The notes under the pieces: generated by a model | The model's input: the letters and a program-made list of their open reading frames with translations, nothing else | Databases searched by the model: none | Told to the model about the DNA's origin: nothing | Translations under genes and position numbers: made by a program | Shown: in pieces, positions 31,721 through 41,270 of the stretch | Numbering within the stretch: position 1 is the first letter of the stretch | How the letters are laid out: each line of letters begins with the position of its first letter | Assembly (NCBI GenBank): GCA_963714145.1 | Contig: OY970235.1 | Location: 4,898,001-4,962,000 of the forward strand | DNA: 64,000 nucleotides | Reading direction: 5' to 3' | Source: JBBWZH01 sp035544115 | Lineage (GTDB): Bacteria; Actinomycetota; Actinomycetes; Mycobacteriales; CADCTP01

Positions 31721-31741
31721 TCGCCCCGGGCCTGCCGGCTA

Positions 31742-31762
31742 CCGGGGGCGGGTCCCGCCCGG
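31742..31762. terminator. Weak hairpin after the UspA gene
   Basis: Arms GGGCGG (31746-31751) and CCGCCC (31755-31760) with a 3-base loop, extended by flanking C/G bases, 22 bases after the UspA stop. Confidence 0.4.
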
Positions 31763-31887
31763 TTCGTCGGCTAGGCCGGACGGCCCAGCCGACATGGAGC
31801 GGATCGGCGCTGCGGGCCCGCGGGTGCGTACCGATTGGACAACTGCCGGCACCCCGGCGGTTCAGCCATCGCCAAGGAGGGCATCCC

Positions 31888-33633
31888 GTGCGCCGGATCA
31901 GCCAGCTCACATTGCGCCAGGGGGCGTTCGCCGGCACGGTTGTCGCCGCGCTCACGGCAGCGACGCTGCAGGTGGTCGCGTTGCCGGCCGCGGCGGCCGC
32001 GGTCCCGGCGGCGCGGGTGATCGTCACCACCGACGGGTCGACCGGCGCGGCCCAACGGCTGGTCAGCACCGCCGGTGGCACGGTCGGCCGGGAACTGCCG
32101 CTGGTGCACGGGTTCGCCGCCACCGTGCCGGTGGCCGCGCTGGCCACGCTGGCCGCTGAGCCGAGCGTCCGCTCGGTGACGCCGAACGCGAGCGGGCACC
32201 TCGCGTCGGTCGACCCGACGCTCGGCTACGACCAGGTCACCGATGAAGGCGCGCTCTCGTTCATCGGTACGTCGGTCGGCGCCCGCGCGGCCTGGGCCAG
32301 GGGCTACACCGGCAAGGGCGTCGACGTCGCGCTCATCGACTCCGGGGTGGCCACGGTCACCGGCCTGACCAGCGGCAACGTGATCAACGGGCCGGACCTC
32401 TCCTTCGAGTCGCAGCACCCCGAGGTCCGCTACCTGGACACGTTCGGCCACGGCACCCACATGGCCTCGATCATCGCCGGGCGGGACGCCGCCGGCACGC
32501 CCGCCTCGTACGCGGACGCCAGCAAGTTCACCGGGGTCGCCCCGGACGCCCGGATCGTGAGCCTGAAGGTGGCCGCCTCTGACGGCTCCGCTGACGTCTC
32601 CCAGGTGATCGCCGCGATCGACTGGGTCACCCAGCACGCACACACCGACGGGCTGAACATCCGGGTGCTGAACCTCTCGTACGGCACCGACAGCGTGCAA
32701 TCCGCCGCGCTGGACCCGCTGTCCTACGCGGTCGAGCAGGCCTGGAAGCACGGCATCGTGGTAGTGGTGGCCGCCGGCAACGACGGCACCACCAGGTCCA
32801 ATCTGGCCGACCCGGCGATCAACCCGTACGTGATAGCCGTCGGCGCGGGCGACCCGATGAACACCATCAGCACCAAGGACGACACCGTGCCGGCGTTCGC
32901 GCAACGCGGCACCAACAGCCGGCACGTGGACGTGATCGCGCCTGGCGTGCACGTCCTCGGCCTGCGCGACCCGAACAGCTACGTGGACCAGAACAACCCG
33001 GCCGGCCGGGTCGGCACCCGGTTCATCCGCGGCAGCGGCACCTCACAGGCCACCGCGGTCGCCTCCGGCGTCGCCGCACTGATCGCGCAGAAATACCCGA
33101 CCGCCACCCCGGACCAGGTCAAGTACCTGCTGACCAGGGCGGCCACGAAGTCCGACGCGACCAAGGACCTCTGGCAGGGCCTCGGCACCGTCGACGCCGA
33201 CAAGGTGACCCAGGACGTCAGCCTCGCCGGCATCCCGGCGCAGGTCTACGCCGCGGCCACCGGCCTGGGCACGCTGGAGGGCGCCCGGGGCAGCAACCAC
33301 GTGGTCAGCAGCGGCGCCGCCCTGGCCGGCGAGGTGGACATCTTCGGCCGGCTCTGGCGGCCGGCGAACTGGGCGGCCGCGGTCGCCGCCAACAGCGCCT
33401 GGGTCGGCGGTACGTTCAACGGCTCGGCCTACACCGGCTCCACCTGGGCCCGGCCCACCGGCTGGGCGGCGACGACCTGGACCGCCAACTGGACCGGCGG
33501 CACCTGGAGCAGCCGCACCTGGGTGACCCGCACCTGGGTCGGCAACAGCTGGGACAGCCGCACCTGGGTCGACTCCACCTGGTCCAGCCGCACCTGGGTC
33601 GACCAGAGCTGGTCATCCGCCTCCTGGACGTAG
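31888..33633 (+). CDS. Secreted subtilisin-like serine protease (S8) with Trp-rich C-terminal repeats
   Basis: Subtilase of 581 residues. The signal peptide and I9-type pro-region occupy about residues 1-110. The catalytic domain has Asp in VALIDSGV, His in FGHGTHMAS and Ser in GSGTSQATAVASG. The last 80 residues are a low-complexity run of TW-containing repeats (SSRTWV, DSRTWV, NSAWVGG) that ends the protein with SSASWT; such tails occur in other actinobacterial S8 proteases and may bind the cell wall. GTG 31888 has a perfect AAGGAGG 7 bases upstream. No associated membrane or ESX gene is next to it. Confidence 0.93.
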   Translation: MRRISQLTLRQGAFAGTVVAALTAATLQVVALPAAAAAVPAARVIVTTDGSTGAAQRLVSTAGGTVGRELPLVHGFAATVPVAALATLAAEPSVRSVTPNASGHLASVDPTLGYDQVTDEGALSFIGTSVGARAAWARGYTGKGVDVALIDSGVATVTGLTSGNVINGPDLSFESQHPEVRYLDTFGHGTHMASIIAGRDAAGTPASYADASKFTGVAPDARIVSLKVAASDGSADVSQVIAAIDWVTQHAHTDGLNIRVLNLSYGTDSVQSAALDPLSYAVEQAWKHGIVVVVAAGNDGTTRSNLADPAINPYVIAVGAGDPMNTISTKDDTVPAFAQRGTNSRHVDVIAPGVHVLGLRDPNSYVDQNNPAGRVGTRFIRGSGTSQATAVASGVAALIAQKYPTATPDQVKYLLTRAATKSDATKDLWQGLGTVDADKVTQDVSLAGIPAQVYAAATGLGTLEGARGSNHVVSSGAALAGEVDIFGRLWRPANWAAAVAANSAWVGGTFNGSAYTGSTWARPTGWAATTWTANWTGGTWSSRTWVTRTWVGNSWDSRTWVDSTWSSRTWVDQSWSSASWT

Positions 33634-33696
33634 CCACGCCGCGGCAACGGCCGCCGGCAGCCCGCCCGCGGCCGAGCCGGCCACGCAGCCGGCCGC

Positions 33697-33785
33697 CGGT
33701 CGGGAGCCCGGCCGGGAGCCCGGCCGCGAGCCCAGCCGGCAGTCCGGCCCGGGAGCCCAGCCGGCAGCCCGGCAGCCCGGTCGGT
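33697..33785. repeat. GC-rich short repeats between convergent genes
   Basis: Degenerate repeats of GGGAGCCCGGCC / GAGCCCAGCCGGCAG fill the gap between the protease and the regulator gene. Several can fold back on each other, so they may end transcription from both sides. Confidence 0.55.
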
Positions 33786-33788
33786 AGC

Positions 33789-34961
33789 TCAGTCGGCGGC
33801 GCGGTCGGCGCAGTCGTCGACCTGCTCCGGGTCGAAGGCGAGCCGGTAGCCGCGCTTGACCACGGTCTGGATCAGCCGCGGGTCGCCGAGCGCGCCGCGC
33901 AGCCGGGTGACCGACATCTCCACCGCGTGCTCGTCCGCCTCGCCGGGCAGCGCGGCCAGCAGGGTGGCCCGGGACAGCACCCGGCCCGGTTCCCGGCTCA
34001 GCGCCCGCAGCACCGCCATCGGCACCCGGGGCAGCGGCAGCACCGCACCGTCCAGCAGGACGGCGTGGCCGCGCACCTCCAACCGGTGCCCGGCCACCGG
34101 CAGCGCCCGGGTACGCGCCGGCAGCGCCTCGACCACGGCCCGGGCCAGCCCGCCGAGCCGGGCCCGTTCCGGCTGCAAGGTGCGGACGCCGGCCCGTTCC
34201 AGCGGCCCGGCGGTGACCGGTCCGACGCATACCGGCAACACGTCGCCCCGGAAGGCGCGCAGCAGGTCGGTCTCCCGGTCCCGGTCCCGGGCGGCCTGCA
34301 GCAGGCTGGCCACCGCCGGCGCGCTGGTGAAGGTGACCGCGTCCAGCTGCCGGTCGGCGGCCAGGTCGATCAGCCGGTACAGCGGGGCGAGGTCCTCCGG
34401 CGGCGCCCACCGGTAGACCGGCACCTCGACCACGTCCGCGTCGGCCGCGCGCAGCGTCTCGACGAAGTCCGGCAGCGGCTCGCCGTGCAGCTGGACGGCG
34501 ATGCGGTGGCCGGCGAGATCCTGGCTGAGCAGGTGCTCGAGCACCTCCGAGGTCGACTCGGACGGCGGCGACCAGGCGTCCACCAGCCCGGCCGCGCGGA
34601 TCGCGCCGCGCGCCTTCGGGCCGCGGGCCAGCAGCCGGGCGCCGCGCAGGTGCGCCACCAGTTGCTCGCCCAGCCCCCACCCGTCCGCGACCTCCAGCCA
34701 GCCGCGGAAGCCGATCCCGGTGGTGGCCACGACCGCGTCCAGCGGGGCGGCGAGGCAGGCCTGGGTGGCCCGCATCAGCTCCGCGTCGTCGGCCAGCGGG
34801 ACGATCCGGATCGCCGGCGCGGACACCACCCGGGCGCCGCGCCGGGACAGCAGCCCGGCCAGCTCCTCGCGCCGCCGGGCCGCTGTCACGGCCACGCAGA
34901 AGCCGGCCAGCGGCAACGCGTCACCGGTCACGCCCCGGAGCTTGGGTGCCGGTGGTTTCAT
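33789..34961 (-). CDS. nnaR: Uroporphyrinogen-III synthase-like / winged-helix regulator (NnaR type)
   Basis: Fusion of 390 residues. The N-terminal part (about 10-260) is a HemD-like domain (CVAVTAARRREELAGLLSRRGA, VATTGIGFRGW, AVTFTSAPAVASLLQAA). The C-terminal part (about 280-375) is an OmpR-type winged helix (GRVLSRATLLAALPGEADEHAVEMSVTRLR, then QTVVKRGYRLAF). In Streptomyces, NnaR has this architecture and activates nitrate/nitrite assimilation genes. Here it lies beside narK and the nas/nir operon, which supports the same role. Siroheme, the NirB cofactor, derives from uroporphyrinogen III, so a link between the HemD domain and cofactor state is plausible but unproven. Confidence 0.9.
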   Translation of the reverse strand: MKPPAPKLRGVTGDALPLAGFCVAVTAARRREELAGLLSRRGARVVSAPAIRIVPLADDAELMRATQACLAAPLDAVVATTGIGFRGWLEVADGWGLGEQLVAHLRGARLLARGPKARGAIRAAGLVDAWSPPSESTSEVLEHLLSQDLAGHRIAVQLHGEPLPDFVETLRAADADVVEVPVYRWAPPEDLAPLYRLIDLAADRQLDAVTFTSAPAVASLLQAARDRDRETDLLRAFRGDVLPVCVGPVTAGPLERAGVRTLQPERARLGGLARAVVEALPARTRALPVAGHRLEVRGHAVLLDGAVLPLPRVPMAVLRALSREPGRVLSRATLLAALPGEADEHAVEMSVTRLRGALGDPRLIQTVVKRGYRLAFDPEQVDDCADRAAD

Positions 34962-35016
34962 CCGATGCGTCCGGCCGTTACCGGCGTGCTAATTGCGCCG
35001 CCCGCGGCCGCCCGGC

Positions 35017-36402
35017 TCAGACCCCGGCCAGCCGGCCGGTCGACCGTCGCATGTAGACAAACCAGGTCAGGCCGAAGCAGAGCGCGTACCCGGCGATGAA
35101 CGCGGCGTACGCCGCATTGCCGTTGTGGTAGCTCAGGAACGACTGCCGGAATGCCAGGTTAACCAGCACCCCGCCGAACGCGCCGACCGCGCCGGCCACC
35201 CCGATCAGGGCGGCGGACAGCCGGCGGGCGTTCCGGTCGCTGGCCGCCGGCTCGGCGCCGGCGGCCACCGCGAGCTCCGCCTTGGCCCGGAAGATCGCCG
35301 GGATCATCTTGTAGGTCGACCCGTTGCCGATCCCGCTGAAACCGAACAGCGCGATGAAGCCGAGCAGGAACAGCGGCAGCGACGCCTGTACCGAGGCGAC
35401 CAGCACCACCGCGGCCGCGGCGGCCATCGCGACGAAGTTCCAGAAGGTGACCCGGGCGCCGCCGAACCGGTCGGCCAGCCGGCCGCCGAGCGGACGCACC
35501 AGCGAGCCGACCAGCGGGCCGAGGAAGGTCAGGTAGGCGGCCTTCAACGGGGTGTCGAAGTCGGCCTTGAACTGCACCTGCAGCACCTGACCGAAGGCGA
35601 AGCCGAAACCGATGAACGAGCCGAACGTGCCGATGTAGAGCACGGACATCACCCAGGTGTGCCGGTCCCGGCTGACGTCGCGCAGCGCCCGGCGCTCGTT
35701 CCGGATCCCGGCCAGGTTGTCCATGAACAGCCAGGCGCCGAGCGCGGCGAGCACCACCAGCGGCAGGTAGACGGCCAGCACCAGCCGGGGATGCCCGCGG
35801 CCGGCGCCGGCCAGCACCGCGAGCCCGACCAACTGCACCGCGGCCACCCCGATGTTGCCGCCGCCGGCGTTGAGGCCGAGCGCCCAGCCCTTGCGCCGGC
35901 TCGGGTAGAACGCGTCGATGTTGGCCATGGACGAGGCGAAGTTGCCGCCGCCGACGCCGGCCAGGGTCGCCACCAGCAGCAACGTGCCGTACGAGACGCC
36001 GGGGTGCAGCACCACCGCGGCGGCCAGGCAGGGCACCAGCAGCAGGCCGGCGCTCACCACTGTCCAATTGCGACCGCCGAACCGCCGGACGGCCAGCGTG
36101 TAGGGCAGCCGCATGGCCGCGCCGACCGCGGTCGGCAGCGTGGTGAGCAGGAACCGGCCGGCCGGGTCGATGTGGTACTCCGGCCCGAGGAACAGCACGA
36201 ACACCGACCAGAGGCTCCAGACCGAGAAGCCCACGTGCTCGGCGAAGATGGAGAAGATCAGGTTCCGGCGGGCCACCGTGGCGCCGCCGCCGGCCCAGAA
36301 CGCCGGGTCCTCCGGCCGCCAGTCGTCGATCCAGCGCCGCCGCCGCGGCGGCGCCGACCGAGCACTGTCTACAATGGACCGTTCAGTAATGGAAACCGGC
36401 AC
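35017..36402 (-). CDS. narK: Nitrate/nitrite transporter, NarK type (MFS)
   Basis: MFS permease of 461 residues with 12 predicted helices. The nitrate signature motifs are present in both halves: GVGGGNFASSMANIDAFYP with GLNAGGGNIG, and GFSGIGNGSTYKMIPAIF. The role is nitrate uptake (or nitrate/nitrite exchange) for assimilation. GTG 36402 is supported by AGGAGGTG 7 bases upstream. It is transcribed away from the nitrate reductase operon, and nnaR follows it on the same strand (gap 55 bases). Confidence 0.94.
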   Translation of the reverse strand: MPVSITERSIVDSARSAPPRRRRWIDDWRPEDPAFWAGGGATVARRNLIFSIFAEHVGFSVWSLWSVFVLFLGPEYHIDPAGRFLLTTLPTAVGAAMRLPYTLAVRRFGGRNWTVVSAGLLLVPCLAAAVVLHPGVSYGTLLLVATLAGVGGGNFASSMANIDAFYPSRRKGWALGLNAGGGNIGVAAVQLVGLAVLAGAGRGHPRLVLAVYLPLVVLAALGAWLFMDNLAGIRNERRALRDVSRDRHTWVMSVLYIGTFGSFIGFGFAFGQVLQVQFKADFDTPLKAAYLTFLGPLVGSLVRPLGGRLADRFGGARVTFWNFVAMAAAAAVVLVASVQASLPLFLLGFIALFGFSGIGNGSTYKMIPAIFRAKAELAVAAGAEPAASDRNARRLSAALIGVAGAVGAFGGVLVNLAFRQSFLSYHNGNAAYAAFIAGYALCFGLTWFVYMRRSTGRLAGV

Positions 36403-36546
36403 GGCGGCACCTCCTGGTGTGGTGACGCGGACGACCGTATGAGGGCCCCGTTACCCGGCGATACGGCGCCGGCGTCGGCTGGGAAACATCTGCCGCACCG
36501 GCCCGGAATTCACCCGGTGAGAACGCACAACAGCCAGGTGGACGAT
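36403..36546. promoter_or_regulatory. Divergent control region narK / nitrate reductase operon
   Basis: This gap of about 145 bp separates narK from the nitrate reductase gene and must hold both promoters. It includes the narK ribosome site. GTTAC-N5-GATAC at 36449-36463 resembles half of a GlnR box but the spacing is 5, not 6, so no site is claimed. The exact right edge depends on which start codon of the reductase is used. Confidence 0.4.
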
Positions 36547-36552
36547 GTGCAG

Positions 36553-38808
36553 ATGGTGTTACGCCAACGGAAATCTCCGGAAATAGCCGACGCCGATGAT
36601 GGCGAGGTGGTCCGGATCGTCGACTCCCATTGCCCGTACTGCTCGTTGCAGTGCGGGATCACACTCGACGCCGCGCCGGCCCGCCTCACCCTCGCGCCGC
36701 AGCCCGACTTTCCCACCAACCTCGGCGGCCTGTGCGCCAAGGGCTGGACCGCGGCCGACCTGCTCGACCATCCCGACCGGCTGCGCACCCCGCTGGTCCG
36801 CGCGGACCCGGGCGACCGGCGCAGCCCGCTGCGCCCGGCCAGCTGGCCCGACGCGTTGGACCGGGTCAGCGCCGCGATCACCGCCAGCCAGGACGCGCAC
36901 GGCCGGGACAGTGTCGGCTGCTTCGGCGGCGGCGGGCTGACCAACGAGAAGGCCTACCTGCTCGGCAAGTTCGCCCGGGTGGGGTTGCGTACGTCGGCCA
37001 TCGACTACAACGGCCGGTTCTGCATGTCGTCCGCGGCCACCGCGGCGAACCGCGCCTTCGGCATCGACCGCGGACTGCCCTTCCCGCTGGCCGACGTGGC
37101 GCTGGCCGAGGCGGTGCTGGTGGTGGGCGGCAACCCGGCCGAGACGCTGCCACCGGCGATGCGGTTCTTCGAGACCGGCAAGGCGGCCGGCGCCCAGCAT
37201 GTGGTGGTCGACCCGCGGGCCACCCCGACCGCGCGGGCCGCCACGCTGCACCTGCAACCGGCCCCCGGCACCGACCTGGCGCTGGCCAACGGCCTGCTGC
37301 ACCTGGCGATCCGGCAGGGCCACCTGGACGCCGGCTACGTCGCGGCCCGCACCACCGGTTTCGAGGCGGTCCGCGCGGTCGTCAACAGCTACTGGCCGGA
37401 CCGGGTGGAGCGGATCACCGGCGTGCCGGAAGCCCTGCTGCGGCAGGCGGTCCGGATCCTCGGCACGGCCGGCTCGGCGCTGATCCTCACCGCCCGCGGC
37501 GCCGAGCAGCACAGCAACGGCACCGACACCGCACACAGCTACATCAACCTGGCGCTGGCGCTCGGGCTGCCCGGCCGGCCGGCGTCCGGGTATGGCACGA
37601 TCACCGGCCAGGGCAACGGGCAGGGCGGCCGGGAACACGGGCAGAAGGCCGACCAGCTGCCCGGCTACCGGAAGCTGGCCGACCCGGCGGCGCGGGCGCA
37701 CGTGGCCGCGGTCTGGGGGATCGACCCGGCCGAACTGCCGGCCCCCGGTCCCTCGGCGTACGAACTGCTGGACCGCCTCGGCACTCCCGGCGGGGTGCGG
37801 GTGCTGCTGGTGCTCGGCTCCAACCCGGTGGTCTCCGCCCCGAACGCGCGGCACGTGCTGGACCGGCTGCGCGGCCTGGACTTCCTCGCCGTCGCGGACA
37901 TCTTCCGGTCCGAGACCGCGGCCGAGGCGGATGTCGTCTTCCCGACCACGCAGTGGGCCGAGGAGGACGGCACGATGACCAACCTGGAGGGCCGGGTGCT
38001 GCGCCGCCGCCGGGCGGTCCGGCCACCGCCCGGGGTGCGGGACGATCTCGCGCTGCTGACCGCGCTGGCCGACCGGCTGGGCCGCGGGAAGTACTTCTGC
38101 GCCGACCCGGAGCAGGTGTTCGACGAGCTGTGCCGGGCCAGCGCCGGCGGGCCGGCCGACTACGCCGGCATCAGCTACCGCCGGATCGAGGCCGAGCAGG
38201 GCGTGTTCTGGCCCTGCCCGAGCGCCGACCACCCGGGTACGCCGCGGCTGTTCACCGAGTCGTTCGCCACCCCGGACGGGCGGGCCCGGTTCTTCCCGGT
38301 CGAGCACCGGGACGCGGCCGAGCCGCCCGACGCCGAGTACCCGCAGCTGCTCACCACCGGCCGGGTGCTGCGGCAGTACCAGAGCGGCACCCAGACGAGG
38401 CGGGTCCGGGCGCTGACCGAAGGCACCGAACCGACGGCCGAACTGCACCCGGACCTGGCGCGGCGGCACGGCATCGGCCCCGGCGATCTGATCGAGCTGC
38501 GCACCCGGCGCGGCAGCGCCCGGTTCCGGGCCGCGCTGACCGACACGATCCGGCCGGACACCGTCTTCGCCCCGTTCCACTGGGGTGGCCCGGCCAGCGC
38601 GAACGCGCTCACCAACCCGGCACTGGATCCGCTCTCCCGGATGCCGGCGTTCAAGCTCTGCGCGGTTTCCGTCCGCCGCGTCCGGACCGGCGGGACGGAC
38701 CCACCGGTCCGGATCGACCAGCTCGACAGTCGCATTCGGACGGACGAAGTGGACAGTCGCGGCACGGCAGGCAGGCATGATCCGGGCGACCCGAGCGAGG
38801 AGCGGTGA
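36553..38808 (+). CDS. nasA: Assimilatory nitrate reductase, molybdopterin catalytic subunit
   Basis: Cytoplasmic Mo-bis-MGD enzyme of 751 residues that reduces nitrate to nitrite. The N-terminal [4Fe-4S] site is HCPYCSLQCG (from about residue 25) with the fourth Cys in GGLCAKG. Cofactor-binding blocks follow: CMSSAATAANRAFG, VVGGNPAETLPP, GQGNGQGGREHGQKADQLPGY and FAPFHWGG near the C-terminus. It lacks the extra C-terminal [2Fe-2S] domain of some Nas enzymes. ATG 36553 is taken as start; GTG 36547 and GTG 36520 are in frame too. The gene overlaps nirB by 4 bases (GTGA), so nitrite is passed to the next enzyme of the operon. Confidence 0.93.
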   Translation: MVLRQRKSPEIADADDGEVVRIVDSHCPYCSLQCGITLDAAPARLTLAPQPDFPTNLGGLCAKGWTAADLLDHPDRLRTPLVRADPGDRRSPLRPASWPDALDRVSAAITASQDAHGRDSVGCFGGGGLTNEKAYLLGKFARVGLRTSAIDYNGRFCMSSAATAANRAFGIDRGLPFPLADVALAEAVLVVGGNPAETLPPAMRFFETGKAAGAQHVVVDPRATPTARAATLHLQPAPGTDLALANGLLHLAIRQGHLDAGYVAARTTGFEAVRAVVNSYWPDRVERITGVPEALLRQAVRILGTAGSALILTARGAEQHSNGTDTAHSYINLALALGLPGRPASGYGTITGQGNGQGGREHGQKADQLPGYRKLADPAARAHVAAVWGIDPAELPAPGPSAYELLDRLGTPGGVRVLLVLGSNPVVSAPNARHVLDRLRGLDFLAVADIFRSETAAEADVVFPTTQWAEEDGTMTNLEGRVLRRRRAVRPPPGVRDDLALLTALADRLGRGKYFCADPEQVFDELCRASAGGPADYAGISYRRIEAEQGVFWPCPSADHPGTPRLFTESFATPDGRARFFPVEHRDAAEPPDAEYPQLLTTGRVLRQYQSGTQTRRVRALTEGTEPTAELHPDLARRHGIGPGDLIELRTRRGSARFRAALTDTIRPDTVFAPFHWGGPASANALTNPALDPLSRMPAFKLCAVSVRRVRTGGTDPPVRIDQLDSRIRTDEVDSRGTAGRHDPGDPSEER

Positions 38809-41270
38809 CGAGCGTGCGGCAGCGGCTGGTGGTGGTGGGCAACGGGATGGCCGGGGCCCGTACGGTCGAGGAGATCCTGCGCCGGGGCGGGTCCGAGCAG
38901 TTCGAGATCACCGTGTTCGGTGCCGAGCCGTACGGCAACTACAACCGGATCCTGCTGTCCGGAGTGCTGGCCGGCGCCGAGGACGAGGCCGGCATCTTCC
39001 TGAACAGCCTGCCCTGGTACGCCGAGAACGGCATCACGCTGCGCGCCGGCATCCGGGTCACCGCGCTGGACCGGCCGGCCCGGCAGGTGCACGCCGCGGA
39101 CGGCTCGGTCACGCCCTACGACCGGCTGATCATCGCCACCGGCAGCCGGCCGTTCGTGCCCGACATCGCCGGCGCCCGCGAACCCAAGCGGGGTTTCCAC
39201 CAGGGCGTGTTCTGCTTCCGGACGATCGACGACACCCGCCGGATGGTCCGCTACGCGCGCGAGCACGAGCACGTGGTGGTCCTCGGCGGCGGGCTGCTCG
39301 GGCTGGAGGCGGCCCGCGGGCTGCAGGCGTACGGGCTGCGGGTCACCGTGCTGCACGCGGCCGGGCACCTGATGAACCAGCAACTGGACCCGCAGGCCGG
39401 CGGCATCCTGCGCGGCAGCGTCGAGCGGCTGGGCATCGGGGTCGAGCTGAACGCGCGCACCGCGGCGATCCTCGGCACCGAGGCGGTCACCGGGGTACGG
39501 CTGACCGACGGCCGCGAACTGCCCTGCGACATGGTGGTGATCGCCGCCGGCATCCGGCCGGACGTGGACCTCGCCGCGGCCGCCGGCCTCCCGGTCAACT
39601 GCGGCGTCCTGGTGGACGACCAGCTGCGGGCGGCCGACGGCGTCTACGCGGTCGGTGAGTGCGCCGAGCACCGCGGCCGGGTCTACGGCGTGGTCGCGCC
39701 GCTCTGGGAGCAGGCCCGGGTGCTGGCCGACCACCTCACCGGCGTCGACCCGGCCGCCGCGTACACCGGCTCCCGGGTGGCCACCAAGCTCAAGGTGGCC
39801 GGCGTGGACGTCGCCTCGCTGGGCCTGACCACCCCGGCCGGCGAGGACGAGTTCGTCTGCTACGCCGAACCCGGCCGGGGCGTCTACAAGAGCGCGGTGA
39901 TCCGGGCCGGCCGGCTGATCGGCGCCACGCTGGTCGGCGACGTGGCGCGGGCCGCGTTCCTGGTGCAGGCGATCGACCGGGACGTCCCGCTGCCGGCCGA
40001 GCGGATCGACCTGTTCTTCGACCGCGGCACGGGCGGCGGGGCCGCGCTCGACCCGGCCCAGCTCGCCGAGGACGCGCAGGTCTGCAACTGCAACGGGGTC
40101 AGCAAGGGGGCGCTCGTCCAGGCGGTCGCGGCCGGCGCGAGCACGGTCACCGGCGTGATGGAGCGGACCCGGGCCGGCAAGGGCTGCGGCTCCTGCAAGT
40201 CGCTGGTCGGGCAGATCGTCGGCTGGGCCGCCGGCGGCGCCGCGACCGCCGACCCGTCCGACAGCTGGTACGTGCCCGGCATCCCGCTGGCCAAGCCGGA
40301 CCTGATGACCGCCATCCGGGAACGCCGGCTGACCTCCGTCTCGGCCGTGTTCGCCGAGCTCGCCCCGGACGGCACCGAGGACGCGAAGAGCAAGATGGGG
40401 CTGGCCTCGCTGCTGCGGATGATGTGGCCGAACGACTACGTGGACGAGCGGGACGCCCGGTTCATCAACGACCGGGTGCACGCCAACATCCAGCGGGACG
40501 GCACGTTCTCGGTGGTGCCGCAGCTGAAGGGCGGCTGCACCACCCCGGCCGAACTGCGCCGGATCGCCGACGTCGCGGAGAAGTACCAGGTGCCGCTGGT
40601 GAAGCTGACCGGCGGGCAGCGGATCGACCTGCTCGGCGTCCGCAAGGAGGACCTGCCGGCGGTCTGGGCCGACCTCGGGCTGCCATCCGGGCACGCCTAC
40701 GCGAAGAGCTTCCGCACCGTGAAGACCTGCGTCGGCACCGACTTCTGCCGGTACGGGGTGGGCGACTCGACCGCGCTGGGCATCGCGATCGAGTCCCGGT
40801 TCCAGGGCCTGGAGGGCCCGGCCAAGATGAAGCTCGCGGTCAGCGGCTGCCCGCGCAACTGCGCCGAGTCCTACGTCAAGGACGTCGGCGTGGTCGCGGT
40901 GGACGGCGGCCGGTGGGAGATCTACGTCGGCGGCGCGGCCGGCGCGCACGTCCGCAAGGGCGACCTGCTGGCCACTGTGGACAGTCAAGCCGAGGTGCTC
41001 GCGCTGACCGGCCGGTTCCTGCAGTTCTACCGGCAGCACGCGAACTGGCTGGAGCGCACGTACGCGTTCGTACCGCGGCTGGGCATCGAACGGCTGCGCG
41101 CGGTGCTGGTGGACGACAGCGACGGCATCGCCGCTGAACTGGACGCCGCGGTGGCCGAGTCGGTGGCCGCCTACCGCGACCCCTGGCTGGAGGGTGCCCA
41201 GCCGGCGACCGCCGGCCAGTTCCGCCCGTCCCTCCCGCTCGTCGACCTTCCGCTGGTCCCGACCCGATGA
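38805..41270 (+). CDS. nirB: Nitrite reductase [NAD(P)H], large subunit
   Basis: Siroheme enzyme of 821 residues that reduces nitrite to ammonia. Domains in order: FAD/NAD(P)-binding (VVVGNGMAGARTVEEIL; VVVLGGGLLGLEAARGL), BFD-like [2Fe-2S] with CNCNG near residue 426 and CGSC, the NIR/SIR ferredoxin-like half (FSVVPQLKGG), and the siroheme/[4Fe-4S] domain with TCVGTDFC near 641 and SGCPRNCAES near 680. All four cluster Cys are present. It overlaps both neighbours by 4 bases (GTGA at 38805, ATGA at 41267), so the operon is tightly coupled. Confidence 0.96.
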   Translation: MTSVRQRLVVVGNGMAGARTVEEILRRGGSEQFEITVFGAEPYGNYNRILLSGVLAGAEDEAGIFLNSLPWYAENGITLRAGIRVTALDRPARQVHAADGSVTPYDRLIIATGSRPFVPDIAGAREPKRGFHQGVFCFRTIDDTRRMVRYAREHEHVVVLGGGLLGLEAARGLQAYGLRVTVLHAAGHLMNQQLDPQAGGILRGSVERLGIGVELNARTAAILGTEAVTGVRLTDGRELPCDMVVIAAGIRPDVDLAAAAGLPVNCGVLVDDQLRAADGVYAVGECAEHRGRVYGVVAPLWEQARVLADHLTGVDPAAAYTGSRVATKLKVAGVDVASLGLTTPAGEDEFVCYAEPGRGVYKSAVIRAGRLIGATLVGDVARAAFLVQAIDRDVPLPAERIDLFFDRGTGGGAALDPAQLAEDAQVCNCNGVSKGALVQAVAAGASTVTGVMERTRAGKGCGSCKSLVGQIVGWAAGGAATADPSDSWYVPGIPLAKPDLMTAIRERRLTSVSAVFAELAPDGTEDAKSKMGLASLLRMMWPNDYVDERDARFINDRVHANIQRDGTFSVVPQLKGGCTTPAELRRIADVAEKYQVPLVKLTGGQRIDLLGVRKEDLPAVWADLGLPSGHAYAKSFRTVKTCVGTDFCRYGVGDSTALGIAIESRFQGLEGPAKMKLAVSGCPRNCAESYVKDVGVVAVDGGRWEIYVGGAAGAHVRKGDLLATVDSQAEVLALTGRFLQFYRQHANWLERTYAFVPRLGIERLRAVLVDDSDGIAAELDAAVAESVAAYRDPWLEGAQPATAGQFRPSLPLVDLPLVPTR

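Noticed and set aside
36449..36463. GTTAC-N5-GATAC as a GlnR box upstream of nitrate reductase
   Set aside because: GlnR half-sites are spaced by 6 and end in GAAAC; here the spacing is 5 and the second half deviates. Nitrogen control is likely but this site does not prove it.
34993..36546. A long N-terminal extension of nitrate reductase
   Set aside because: The open frame upstream of 36520 is antisense to narK and reads as Arg/Gly/Gln-rich shadow sequence; the real protein starts near 36553.
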